A DNA stretch of 64,000 nucleotides from positions 289,696 to 353,695 of the forward strand of contig VYZI01000121.1 of NCBI GenBank assembly GCA_013397695.1, written 5' to 3'. Positions 13,601 through 25,955 of the stretch are shown here, in pieces. Numbering within the stretch: position 1 is the stretch's first letter; every line of letters begins with the position of its first letter. A program made the translations under genes and the position numbers. The stretch is from Centropus unirufus (Eukaryota; Chordata; Aves; Cuculiformes; Centropidae). The notes under the pieces were generated by a model. It made no database searches. It was given only the letters and a program-made list of their open reading frames with translations, and was not told the origin of the DNA.

Positions 13601-16600
13601 TGCTGAGGGCTGTGCTGCTGCTGCAGTTTGGAATTTTGGTGCCCAAGCTCTCTAGCATAAAGATAGCTCGAGTACATCCAGATGTGCTGCATACACAGAC
13701 CCCAGCTGCAATATCAGCAAGGCTTTTAATAGCCCTCTGGGGAAGATAGAAGTGCTGACAAGTAACATCTTCAACCAGCTGAGTTCCTCTAGGTGAAGGT
13801 GTCATCTCTAGGGCCTGATACTGGTTCCTATGTCAGGCCACCAGTGCAGTCCAAGAAGTTCTGCTCCCAACCTTACCACAATAGGGTCAGGCACACACAT
13901 GCATGCTGCTCTACACTGGCACAGCGGTGGCAGGCAGTGAAGCTCCTCATTACCTGTCATGTACTGGGTGCACAGAAAGGACAGAGTGCCTGGCCTGGAG
14001 ATGACAGCCAAACTGCCAAGAAGACGGCAGAAGCTGCATTGATACTCTGTGTTTCCCAGGCAAAGCTGTCCTGTAATACCTCCAAAAGAAGTTGGAAAAG
14101 AAGTGGGAATCCTGCAGAGCACTGGTTCTAACAACCAAATAGATCCCAAGGCACTTTGTAAAGCTAAATGACAAAGGGATAATCAGTGACTTAATTCCAT
14201 CAATTGGAACAACCATCAATCCTTTCTCTGGAAAGAGTTTTCTTTGTTTTGAGGGACAGCCTCAGCCTTCTGCTACTTCTGGTCACAATTCCAAAATCCA
14301 AATTCTCTCCTTTGTTGGGCAAACTGACATTATTTGTGTTGCTTGTTCCTGACTCTTCTCTCCCCTGGCCCTTTCTGCTGCATTTCACGTTGCTTGGCCA
14401 AACCTTGGCAGTGCAGGAGAGGAAATATTCATCGGTGGCAGAGGAGGGCGGGCTCTGACCTTTCCTCTCACTGTTTACAGCAGCTGTCGAGCCATTTGTT
14501 GAAGTCCCTGACAAGACGTCTTGCCCTTTTCTACAGTCTGAGAGTGGGTCATCAGGGATGAAACTCCTGTCTGTGGACGAAAGCTTGTTATATTATGTTC
14601 AGAGACAGAAGGCGACAGCATGCAGTGCAAGAGATAGCATCAGCAGATCAGATACACTCCCTAGTCGAGGGCTGCAAGGTGTCAGGGTACGCCTGATGGC
14701 AAAGAAACCAAGGTCCAAGGCTTGATATCACTGGAATATCATGAAAAGATGACAGGGAGGGAGGGCTGTGAGGTTACAGTGTTAGCAGCAATAAATTAGA
14801 AAGCACCAATTATAAGTTATCAGCTTGATACCTTATGCTTTTAATATACTGCCTGGTATATTTGGATTTATACTTACACTATGACAGGGGCTTTGCTTTG
14901 CGTGATGCTCCAGCCTACATTTGTAAGCAGAATCTGTTTTGGAGACACTTGCATCCCATAAAACTTGGTAGGTGATGTTGGAAAAGGAGAAAGGCATGGG
15001 AAAGTAAAGGATTTTCTATTGGGCCAAGAATAAAAACCTGCTTGTCTGTCTCCTGGGTCACTACAGTCTTCACACTGCTTTGGTACATGACTTACGTCAC
15101 CAAGAAAAACAAGTGGTTATGGTTCTTTCACTGGATTCTAATATTTTTTTTTCCAATTTAAAGCAGAGATAAAACACACAGATAAATTCTCATTTCAAGT
15201 TCAGACAAGGATTTGGATACAAACACTACCTAACAAATTCATATTGTCCAATGTACTCCTCTTTGAATCCTCAGATTAGACTGCATATGTTCTGCAACAA
15301 GTACATGGTCTCTGTTCACAAGTTAAACAGACTTGCTCTATTTTTTTTGCATAGTTTTATCTGCCTGTGGCTGCCCTTAATGCAGGATTAATGGATGCAG
15401 TGCTTTATGTAAATTACTGGCAGCAAACAACAGTCATAATACACTTTGTTGCAATGAAATGCAGTTTGTAGTGAAATCTATTATAGTTCAAATATGAATT
15501 AATTATAATCCCTTCTGCTGTAGTGAACCTTCATGTATAATTAACATTTACTGTAGGGGGGAAAGGAAAGGAAAAATCCCCATCTGACTGTTTCAATGTC
15601 AGTAATCATTTCAACTTCCCTAATGTCTCTCGTAGGAAGGTGGATTACCGTTTACCTGTCCCCCTACACAACACAAGTCACAGCTGTCTTCAGCTGGAGC
15701 CAAAAGGTGCTGCTGTAGTGTGAAGAAGACGTGAGCGATGTCAGACCACGCTGTGTTCTGGTCTCTAGGAAACACAGACAGCAGCTTGTTCCATGTCTGC
15801 TATATCCAGCGCTGGACTTAAGGGAAAACAGGGGTAAGGCAAGGTAGCAGTAACTACATCGCTCCTAGAAAAGATATTTGACTTGAATGAGTTTTCAGAG
15901 CCAACTCTGGTGCTGGGATCCATGTGGCAAAAAAAGGCCGACCTTGCCTGTGTTCCATAAGCACAACCAGAAACCCATGGTCCAACTCATTGGCCCAGCA
16001 AGGAGCCCTGTACACACCTGCATTCAAATTCATAATTCTACTGGAGTTGAGTTTGCTCAATATGGCAAAATTCACTGCTAAGGCACTGTAATAATAACAC
16101 TGCCATTTCCAGGCACTTCATTCAGCCTGGACCATGTGCTTCCAGCAGGACTGGTTACCGACTGCTTAAGGGCTTCTAAAACCAGACTTGGAGGAAGGCG
16201 AGAAGAGCTGTTATGAGAATAGGAAGGAAATGTTGATGGCTTCGAGTCTGAATTTGTTCAGGGCAGGGGTCAGCACAAACACTGGGAAACCAAGGCTGGT
16301 GTGTGAAAATCTGGAGGATCCTTGCCCCTCACGACAAAGCCTTCTGCTCCCAATCTCTAATGAGAGTCAATTGCTGCTGATAAATTTTACATAATAGCTT
16401 TTTGCTTGCTCTGCAAATTAAGCAGAAAAAATTGCCTATTAAAAGGAAAACTGGGGCGATTCTTAAAACTTGGTGTAACCTATTTAGCTGCTTAGGTCAG
16501 ATGCAGGGCGGAATCCAAAGTTTCCTTATTAATTTTCTGCAGGGAGCAGCAGTTTGCACTGCTGAAGCGATGGTTTGCTTCAGAGACCAAGTGAGAGCTG

Positions 16601-19400
16601 ATCCCAGAACCACATCAAAGGTGGCTGGTACCAGAGGGGCTGGATTAATTCCTCTGCTGATGCTTAGATAACTGCCTTTCAGTGCAGCACACTGCTCTCT
16701 TCTAACCATTCTCCTCTTGGCTTACTGGTCACCCACACAAGATGTGTTTGTACAAAGCAGCAACGAGGATGGGAAATGCCAGGCTGGAGTCTCGGACCCT
16801 CTTTTGAACCAGGACTTGCCAGAGCAGCGCTTTGCTTCCCGGTGCTTTTCTGACCCAGTCCTGCCCTTCAACAGCCATCTCCATAGTGACATAAACTGCA
16901 TCAGGCTTATTTAACCCTGCAGCTGAAACCCTAGTAGAACTAATATTTTGGGGACATGAACACCACCTCCTGACTCATCTCACTCCGGGCCATGGAATGG
17001 CACCAACTTTTACTTGCTGCTGGGCTTGGCTGCAATCTGAAAGCAAAAGAATGCAGAGTCAGCCCTAACACACGCAGATATCCAGGCCTCGTTAAAGTAT
17101 CCTGCTAAAGCTTTCTTACAGAGCGTGGTTGTATATTCACTTTCCATCTCACTCTCTCTGTGTTTATCTTCATTCTCTGTATGCTGACCCTGTCCAACTC
17201 CCCCAGCTGCATTTGCCTCTTTATGTTCAGCTCTCAGTCCTACCACTCCCACGTAACACATTCATCCCTCACCATATCCCATCCCCTATACTTAAAGCTA
17301 GCAGCAAACCAGCAGCAAGAAGCACAAGTTTGTGGGTTGAGCTCAGCTGGAGAGCACCTGGCTGTAGGTTAGGAATGGCTAAGAAGCTGCTGGTCACTCT
17401 TTTGTTGCCCTTTTCATCTGGAGTTATTAAAGATGACACCTTTTTTTGGTTATGATTGGAAGTAATCTGATAACTTCACCTTCCCCCCTCCTGCTAGACA
17501 AGGTGGTAGGAAATTTACAGAAAGCTCCAAATTACAAACTTGGTCATATGTCCTTCTCACTTACTCCTCCGTGGCTCATTTTTCTTTCTCTACCCAGAGC
17601 ACCACAAGACAGTCTGGGCTCCCCACGTGTTTAAGAGGCCATAAAACTCTAGCATAATCTGGAGATGCTCCAGCCTCTTCCAACTCAAGACACTAACCAG
17701 TGAATGGTCAGCATTACCCATCAGTCAGGTCAACAGCTGATACCTCCTCACTCATCCTTTACTGGTTTTGTCACTAATTGGATCTTACATGTCCTGTCTC
17801 ACTGCTGGGCTTCATGCAGAGAACATGAAGACACACATTGTTCCATTAATACTGTATTTGCATCCATCCTGCCTGCAGTCTGCTGCCTTCACCACCCCCC
17901 TGCTCCATCTCATCCATATGAATAAGCAAACATGCAGAGATGCAAATGAACTTAATGCAGCTGATTCTGTCTACTCCCCTACCTACTGACCACAGGGCTT
18001 AACAGCCCATTTATCTCCTTCTGATACAGATCCCTTGTATTTTATTTCCTGCACAGGATTCCCACTTAAACCCAGGGTGTGCTTTTCTTCCTGCTCCCTC
18101 CCTGGGCGTCTCATTACTCCTGAAACAATTCCAAGTGTCTTAGCTCATCAATAGCATCTCCCAGCTACCCTCATGCTCCTGACACCCGTGGTCCTCTTGC
18201 TTATTGCTCCCCAGCTGAGAAAGAACTACCCAGATATTTGCTCAAGCCACAATATGCCTCTAACGCCAAACCAATGCAACAAAAGGGGGAGAAGAGGGCA
18301 AAAAAAAATGGGAAAAAATATCAGTAAAAGTTGCCAGACCTAACCTTGGTCTGCTTCAAAAGCCACCTGTGCTTCAAGAGCAGCATCCAGAGAGCACAAA
18401 AAATGAGTGGTATCTGGACCTGCATAACAACATAACAGAGTCCCCTTCAGCATTACTAACGACACAGCCATTGTCAGCTCCAGCAGCTATCAGGTCTCAC
18501 AGGGATAAACATAGCAGAGGCAGATATTGTTTATATCTTTTGATTCTGGCTGAGCCTGTGCCACTGCTCTGAAGCGTTGGAGCCTCTTCACTGAGCAAAC
18601 ACACAGAGATTAACTACACAACCTCTGCTGGCACTAAATTACCACTGCTGCTTGGACAAAATGTTTTTAATTGACAAAGGGAGGTGGTTCTATTAAAAGT
18701 GTTATCGATAGACTAACACACGTGACACAAATTTAGAAATATTCTCAACCAAAACAGATAAATTAGAAAAAAAAGAAAAATATTTTTAGGGTTTTGTTCC
18801 CCTTTTTTTTAAACTAACACTTTCTTTTTTTCCATCACCAAGATCTTTTTCTTTAAAAACACACTAAATAGTAATAGAATGGATAACCTCCCTCCCCTTT
18901 TCTCCAAAACAAATCAATGTTTCATTCAACCTGAAACACACTTTTCCTTCTTCATTTTCCCTCCACCATCTGGGAAAGTAACAAATGCTTCTTTCCCCCA
19001 AAGTGTGCTTTCTGCTTTTCAGCACATTGCTGAATATAAACACTGATTATTTACCCAGCTCCATTTATTGCTTTTTTCTGCTAGGGAAACCAGCATCCAG
19101 CAAGGCAAACCCATTGCACAGTCAGAAAGAACCTGCATAGGAAGCCCCTCTCCAGTGGTAGCTCTCTCTCTACCAATCCAGCTGATGATTCCTCACCTCT
19201 CCCACACCTCCTATATCCACTTGCTACAAACAGCACTCTGGTTTTGAACCTCATTTGTTGCTCATTTGCAGAGCCTTAGCAGCACAAGGAGAAAACACTC
19301 AGCTTGCTTAGGACAATGCTAGGTAAGCGGAGCTTTCACAATCAGAAATGGGTATCTGTGGTTTGACAAGCTTAAAGCTAAAATCAGAGGGGTTTTTTTC
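10623..19400. other. Unique non-coding block
   Basis: No gene is supported. Around 13,390-14,560 the GC content rises and frames overlap in many registers on both strands. The longest (13,392-13,805, minus, 137 codons, ATG start) has a Ser/Cys/Leu-rich composition and no recognisable motif. The stretch 18,650-19,100 is AT-rich with several A and T runs. No CR1 fragment was found here. Confidence 0.5.
10880..11060. promoter_or_regulatory. Candidate regulatory element with CpG cluster
   Basis: Six CpG dinucleotides fall in 39 bp (10,899-10,937) in an otherwise CpG-poor window. They are followed by ATTAAT and CAATTAAC cores near 10,955-10,975 and a TGATTGACA at 11,028-11,036, which matches the PBX-MEIS/PREP composite site. 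CpG retention next to homeodomain motifs suggests constraint or an unmethylated element, but this is inference from motifs only. Confidence 0.25.
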
Positions 19401-19492
19401 CCTCTGATATTTCTGCCTCTGGGTAAGTAGAGAAGGACGATTCACTTGTGGTCATTCCCTCCTGCTCCATTCCTGTTTTTCTCCCTACTGAG

Positions 19493-19599
19493 CTATAACA
19501 ATGAATCGATGCCCTCCTGAACCTACAGCAGAGAGCTGGCAAGGCGTTTCTAACACTATCCTAGGTCCACACTTTCTGAGCATATTCTTCTACAATCAG
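19493..19599 (+). other. Exon-like segment with ATG frame
   Basis: A pyrimidine tract ending CCCTACTGAG (19,483-19,492) precedes the segment and an exact consensus donor CAG|GTAAGT ends it (intron would begin at 19,600). An ATG with A at -3 (19,501) opens a frame of exactly 33 codons (starts MNRCPPEPTAESWQG) running without a stop to the donor, phase 0. No protein family is recognised and no partner exon was found. It could be a non-coding RNA exon or a chance pairing of splice motifs. Confidence 0.2.
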
Positions 19600-19882
19600 G
19601 TAAGTGCAATCCCACGATTCATGTTGTATTTATGACTACCCCACACGTTAACACTAATTGGTGAGAGCAGCTGCATAATTCCTGGCAGCAGTTCTGCCGA
19701 TAACATAGTTTGTTACCAGAAGTAGCCTCATATTTGTATCAGCCTATGAATGAACTTTATCTGCATCAGATCCACAGATACAAAACATGGACATAAAGTG
19801 GGAAGCAGGGCTTTGGAATCATCTACAAGAATGAGATAACTACATCACCCCGAGTTTTAATTAAAATGGGCTTAGTAATTTC

Positions 19883-19900
19883 TTTTTTTTTTTTTTTTTT
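19883..19900 (+). repeat. Poly-T run
   Basis: Eighteen consecutive T residues are followed by GACAG. It may be the reverse-complemented A tail of an old retroposed fragment, but no body is recognisable next to it. Confidence 0.7.
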
Positions 19901-20294
19901 GACAGCCATATTCTATTTTCTCCCTAAATACAATCTACTCCCATTTTTCGGTGACAATGTAGGGTCAGTGACCAAAGTACAGAAATAAAAATCATATGGC
20001 TGAATTACTGCATCTTCCAAACACTTAGCATTTTATTGCTAGGAGCTAACTGCCTTCAGAGAACATCTGTTTGCAGCTCCTAGTGCAATCTCCATCTCAA
20101 ACTAGTGCTATAACTGTTCCTAAGGAGACCAGAGAGACAGGCCATAGCATTAAAGACTGACCTACTTCCATCAAAGAATTGTTATCACCTCTTTTTCCTT
20201 TTTTCTCCTTACATTCACATTACCACTTGCAGCCTTCCCATCCCAAACGCTTCTGTTCCCAGAAAAACCTGCCACCGTATGGCCCTACACTTAC

Positions 20295-20404
20295 CTGGGA
20301 CCAGCAAAGGAGAATAAAGAGGCTGAAAGAAATGTCAGGCTTGCAGTAAACCTCAAGTTCAAATCCCTCTATGTGTAATTCAGCCCTTCTTTTTTCCCTA
20401 CTTC
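20295..20404 (-). other. Exon-like segment on minus strand
   Basis: Read on the minus strand, a pyrimidine-rich acceptor (TGCTGCTTATTTCAG) precedes 110 bases that remain open in one frame and end at a consensus donor CCCAG|GTAAGTG. The peptide is unrecognised and no flanking exons were linked to it. Splice-motif pairs like this do occur by chance in tens of kilobases. Confidence 0.18.
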
Positions 20405-23033
20405 CTGAAATAAGCAGCAAACCTCCTTGGAGGTTTCAGGGAAGCCCTTACGAGAGGGCTGGCTTTCTCCCTGTCTTCATACTGCAGGTAGACTCCTGAA
20501 ATCCTCATGGATTTCACTGGAAAGAAATAAGATGCCCAATGAAGCCTAGTGTCTTGTAGCCAAAACTATCCCTAACATAGTCTTCTGAATGGACTGCATA
20601 TCTGCAATGAAAGCAAAAAACCTCCCAGCGCTGGAAAAGCATTCCAGCTATTCCCTTTTTTCATCCTGCATTATAAACACAAAGACAAGCAAGCCAACTG
20701 GCAGGCACCTTCACAGAGAACAGCAAAGCCTTTTCTGTATTTAAAGGTTGTGAATGCAGCAGACGGAATGGTGTATGCAGAAAACGGAGCAGTGTCTCGG
20801 TATAGGATCCCTGACATAATGAGAGAACTGGCAGTAAATAAAAGACAAGTTGAGAATAAATAGCTTGTGAAAGAGAAAGGGAACATCAAAGGAAATGCAG
20901 GAATACAGAGTGGAAAAAGGTAAAAGTACCCATTTTTTTTCCTCACAGAGACTAAATTTGTAGGGATTTGGGCTTAATCCAAAGGTGAAAGAACACTATA
21001 GCAGAGCTGTCACTGGTTTCACCACCCTTTGAATCAGGTCATCTGTTTCTTTATTTTAATTCAGATTTCCTGTCCATACTTGTGAAATAATACTTGTGAT
21101 GTCTCTGGAAAGGAACAATAGTAAATTCCCCCTTTCCTCCCGAGTTATCAGCATAGCAAAAGCAGACTGAGCGGGCTCAGCTGTACCACTGGGGCAATCC
21201 TTAAAACAGCACTTCACACATCTCAGCTCCGGGTTCTCCCCTGATACTGACGACCTGCAGCATGAAGCTGGGTCCCTTCTTTGCAGTTTAGCAGTAATTG
21301 CAATTAAATGGAAGGTTTGAAATGAAAGCAAACACAATAATGGAGTTAATTTTAGCAAACCACTAATGAGCAATACACCAGCCTCCTTTCTTACCCTTAT
21401 GGCCAACCTCCTAATGTGCCTTCTCTTGCTTTATTGAAATCATTAATGACTAACCTGCTGTCCTCCTTTTGGAAAACACATTTCTTCCAGATTCTGCTCT
21501 ACAGGGATCTGAAAGAGATTTTCCAATCAACAATTCATTGAATTGAAGTCTCCAGAAATCTGCTGTTGTCCTTTCCATCCTGAGCTGACCTTGAGCTATT
21601 TAAGCCGAGATGGATTTCAGCTCCATAGTCCCACCAGCCTACCGATCCTCCTCCCTGCCCTCCACCTGGGGTAAGAGAGGCTTTCAGAAAATGTTAGGGG
21701 AGGTCTGGTAAATGATGCATTGAAAAGAGCTGGAGGGAAAAACAACTTTATCATCTTGCGGCTTGAGCAGAAGGGGATGGAGTTCCTCAGTGCTTTAAAA
21801 GATAATGAAAAAATAAAAAAAAAATCCAGACAGAGAGCAATGCAAAAGGGAGAATTAATACTTTTTGATGGATGAATAAAAATGTGTTCAACAGAGAGCA
21901 ACATCCCAGGGGAGTCCTAGGCACTGCATGTTCAGATTAATGCAAATTCCACTCTAATATGACTTTTCCTTGGAAGACAAAAGAGTAAAGGATTTTGGGA
22001 TAAATACTCTTTCCACTTGCCAAGGAGATATGTTACGAAGGAGCATGGGAGTGAGACAGTGAAGTTCCTGTTCAGAATTTCGATTCAGCAAGTCAAATGG
22101 TAGTCATTGCTGTGATGACTGAGGCTGTGGTTCATTCAGTGGTCCCTGAACTGAAGTTTAGCATTTCTGATCTGGATTCTGGTGCAAATGTTTCTAGTAG
22201 ATGCAAGAAGATACAAATGCAATAGCTCATGAACAGGGTAGAATTTTGTAGCTGCTCCCAGTCTCCACACAGCAGCAGGGGGGTCTGGGTGTGCTCGCAT
22301 TGCTCCAAGGGAAAGGGCTTTATACATCTTCATTGTTTAATCTGAACACCAGTGAGCAACCTTTACAAATGCCATTGCATTCCTCTGAAACCGATGCCTC
22401 TGCCAAAACACTGCTAGAAGAGCAATTTTTCCACCAACGATTGACATCACAAAACTTGTCAAACGCCCCACACAAGGTCTTAATGCCAGTTGGACTCTAT
22501 TGTTGTGAGAGCAGAGATCACAGAGAGCAGAAGCCAGAAAAGCTGTTCCATTTGCTTGTATTAAGGATCATGATTTGCCTAACCTTGCGTGATGGATCAC
22601 AGGAGGAAACACTATTGAAAAGAGAGGAAAGGAGTAAAAAAAGGGCAAAACAGGACAAACCTTCCCAGCAGCATCCTCCTCCCCTGCTGAACAGTTATCT
22701 CCTCTGCCCTTGGAAACATGCAGCTACATTACTTAGAGTCGGGTCAGCATCTCTCAGTGGGATCAGCCTCCTTCGTTCAGACATTTCTCAAGTGCTCATT
22801 TATTCAGATCTTAGCCCTGCTGGAATAGCAACCAGCAGAAGAACAGATTCTGCTCCTGTACCAACCTATGTTTGGAGCTATTCAGTTGCTTTAGAAATCT
22901 CAGGGATTAAATGCAAATATTCAAGGAAATCCCAATATAATGTGGCACCCTACCTCCAGTCTTCCTTCAGGAGTTGCTGATTTCCATTGTTCTGGTTTGG
23001 TGTGCTTTTGTATTTAATGAATATTTATATAAT

Positions 23034-23038
23034 NNNNN
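23034..23038. other. Assembly gap (5 Ns)
   Basis: Five N characters interrupt AT-rich sequence. Such a short fixed run is usually a placeholder for a join of unknown or tiny size, so features crossing it should not be trusted. Confidence 0.99.
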
Positions 23039-24209
23039 AGTAGTAACTGTGCAAGAAACACTGAAAGTACAGTGTTGGGTACAGTAAGCCAAGCCAGCAA
23101 TGCCATTATACACCTGCTTCTTTATTCCTTTTCTAAAAACATAAGTACTTCAAATGTTTCTTAGTGGGTGTGAGAAATAAGGAAATAACAAACACCCAGA
23201 GCTCACACAGGCAGGAGCAGAGTAAACTCCCATCATACAATTCAACACAATTATAGCTCAATAGCATAAAAGGTCATGAATCTCTATACAGCTGTGCCAG
23301 TGCCTCTGAATCATACCCTGCCACAGGATGGTTATGCCACAAAAATTTGCCTACATACTACAAGTTTTGCCTGCACGTAGTCTGCTGGCTCTGAAGTCCT
23401 TTCAGCCCATACCTTTGCACCAGTGTCATACTTGGCTCCCAATTGTTGCCAGACGCCTTCTGGCTTTGCTAATGGAGTCACCACACTTTTTTCCTGGCTC
23501 CTTTGTGTTTCTGGAGTATCAGCCTTATTCTACCACAATGCATCAAACTGTCCAGAGAATGTCAAACAGTGTTTTCCTGGTTTCCACAACGCTTTCTCAT
23601 GCTCCGCATTTATGGGGTTATAAGGCTTTGTCATACAGCCTTTAAAAAACGTACACAAACCACTGCCTAAAAGGCCAATCCTCACTCAATTTGATCCTGC
23701 ACAGGAGCTGGTTTTCGGTCACTCTTGCAGACAACCCTCCTACAAACACACATTTCACATGGCATCAAGCAATTTATTCATTAAAATAAAGGCTTGAAAA
23801 CTGAGCTTTTGCTCAATAGCAGTGAGAAACAGCAAACCTTGCCCAGTCCCCCGGCAATGAACACCCCTGAAGCAGCAGAGGTGAATTTCTGCCTCAAACC
23901 TATCTGCTTGCAGACCTGCACATATCAAACAGCACCGTTTGGTGGTGCCTGGCAATTTAATAAGCAATAATATCTCCAGAAACAAAGGCCATGTCTCCTC
24001 TGGCACCACGGCTGCCAGAAGCAGGGAAAGCCGCGGCTCATCCTCCCTCAGACCTCCTTGCCCCACCAATACCCATCGCCCCTCAGAGCCCAGCAGCACC
24101 TTCTGCTGGCACCTCATGTAGAAAACCCTCCCTCACTCCTCACCTCAGGGACGGTGGTTTCTGACACACGACAAGGGCTAGGGGAGAGCTGCTGTGCACG
24201 TCACCAGGT

Positions 24210-25452
24210 AGGGGAAACATCCTAAAACTCCAGCGTCTACACACGCTCCCATTGCCTGACAGAAAATGGCGCCCAGTGAAAGAAATGCCTCAAAACTCAA
24301 GTGTCCCTGCACGCTCCCGTTGCCCAACACCATGTTCTGAGCAGAAAATGGTGCCCAGTGAAAGAAATTCCCCAAAACTCAAGGATCTCTGCACACTCCC
24401 ATTGCCTGATTCCATGTCATGAGTAGAAGATGGTACCTCATGAAAGAAACACCCTGAAACTCAAGGGGCTCCACACGCATCCATTGCTCAACATCATGTT
24501 CGGAGCAGAAAATGGCGCCTTATGAAAGAAACGCCCCGAATCTCAAGGGTCTCTGCACACTCCCATTGTCTGCTGCCATATCCTGAGAAGAACATGGTAG
24601 CTTATGAAAAAAACACCTCAAAACTCAAGCATCTCCACATGCTCCCATTGCCTGATGCCATGTTCAGACCAGAAAAGGGCGCCCAGTGAAAGAAACACCT
24701 CAAAACTCAAGGGCCTCCACACGCTCCCATTGCCTGTTACCATGTACGGGGCATAAAATGGCGCCCAGTGAAAGAAACGCCTCAAAACTCAAGGGTCTCT
24801 GCACTCTCCTACTGCCTGCTGCCATATCCTGAGCAGAAGACAGCACCTCATGAAAGAAACACCTCAGAATTCAAGCATTTCCACAGGCTCCCATTGCCTG
24901 ACACCATGTTCTGAGCAGAAAATGGCACTCAGTGAAAGAAATGCCCTAAAACGCAAGGGTCTCTGCACACTCCCATTGCCTGACACCATGTCCTGAGCAG
25001 AAGGCAGCACCTCGTGAAAGAAACACCTCAAAACTCAAGCGTCTCTGCATGCTCCTGTTGCCTGATGCCATGTTCAGACCAGAAAATTGCGCCCAGTGAA
25101 AGAACCACCCCAAAACTCAAGGGTCTCTGCACCCTTCCACTGCCTGCTGCCATATCCTGAGCAGAAGATGACACCTCATGAAAGAAACGCCTCAAAACTC
25201 AAGGGTCTCTGCACACTCCCTTTGCCTGATGCCACGCTCAGAACAGAAAATTGCAGAAAAGAATACCCTGAAACTCACGAAACTTCACGCAGTCCTGCTG
25301 CTTGGTGCCATGCTCAAAGCAGTAAGTGAAAGAAACGCAAAGTGTTTGTGAAGGTGAAAGCAGCACGTGAAAGAAACGCCTCAAAGCTCGAGGGTGTCTG
25401 CACACTCCTGCTGCCTGCCTGCCATGTTCAGAGTGGAAAACGGTGCCAGGTG
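24210..25452 (+). repeat. 82-bp minisatellite with alternating subtypes
   Basis: About 15 tandem copies. The landmark CTCC(C/T)(A/G)TTGCC or its variant recurs at 24,246, 24,314, 24,396, 24,478, 24,560, 24,642, 24,724, 24,806, 24,888, 24,970, 25,052, 25,134 and 25,216. Eleven consecutive intervals are exactly 82 bp, and less regular copies follow at about 25,291 and 25,406. The first interval (68 bp) reflects a 14-bp deletion. Two subtypes are visible. One has AGAAAATGGCGCCCAGTG before GAAAGAAA. The other has GAAGA..GCACCTCATG at the same place and is preceded by GGTCTCTGCACACTCC. From 24,806 onward they alternate strictly, implying a 164-bp higher-order unit. The period is not a multiple of three, so no coding role is expected. 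Confidence 0.93.
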
Positions 25453-25654
25453 AGGGATTGCGATGCCAGCCAGTGTAGGGTCTGGGTGAAAGTGGGGAGA
25501 GCAGGTGGAAGGAGCACTTGTACCTTCTTGGGAAAGCACAGGTATGCTGGTAAGTATTATTTTTTTACCTCAGTCAGGTATTCTCCTTCCTGCTTGGCTC
25601 CATGGGTCAGCCCACACATATGTCTGCTCCCAGAACATGCCTCCTCCTTCCTCT

Positions 25655-25955
25655 TGCCTGCAGGAAAGCTGGGGAAGGGCTCATTATCAGTGAGAGCAAG
25701 GAGAGGATGAGTGGGACGGTTTTCAGCCGAAAGAGGGGAGATTGGGATGAGATTTTAGGGAGAAAAGTTTCCACAAAAAGTTAAAAGGCTGTCCAGAGCA
25801 GTGCTGGCTGCCCCATCCCTGGACATGCTCCAGGCCAGCTTGGATGGAGCTTGGAGGACCCTGATCCCATGGGAGGTGTCCCTGCCCGTGGCAGGGTGTT
25901 GGAACTGGATGGGCTTTAAGGTCCCTTTTACCCCAAACCATTTTATAATTCTCCT
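25655..25955 (+). mobile_element. CR1 LINE 3' fragment
   Basis: The segment matches the avian CR1 3' end in order: CAGGAAAGCTGGGGAAGGGC, a decayed middle, TGCCCCATCCCTGGACATGC, CTTGGATGGAGCTTGGAGG, CCTGCCCGTGGCAGG, and a terminal region ending at ACCCCAAACCATTTTAT. It is 5'-truncated with no intact reverse transcriptase. It begins about 200 bp after the minisatellite. Confidence 0.92.

Larger units (their letters stand above)
19600..24209. other. Unique non-coding block
   Basis: No gene is supported. A 229-codon frame at 22,291-22,980 begins at GTG, has no domain similarity and ends close to the assembly gap. The GC-richer tail (about 23,960-24,200) contains a minus-strand ATG frame of 120 codons (23,755-24,117) with no recognisable motif. 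Confidence 0.5.

Noticed and set aside
13392..13805. 137-codon minus-strand frame
   Set aside because: The GC-rich region is open in several overlapping registers on both strands, so frame length is not evidence of coding.
20335..20375. tRNA/MIR-like AAGTTCAAATCCC
   Set aside because: There is no cloverleaf and no matching A-box, and too little MIR sequence surrounds it to call a repeat.
22291..22980. 229-codon plus-strand frame
   Set aside because: It begins at GTG, has no recognisable domain and low-complexity Lys/Arg/Gln patches, and ends close to the assembly gap. It is treated as a chance frame.
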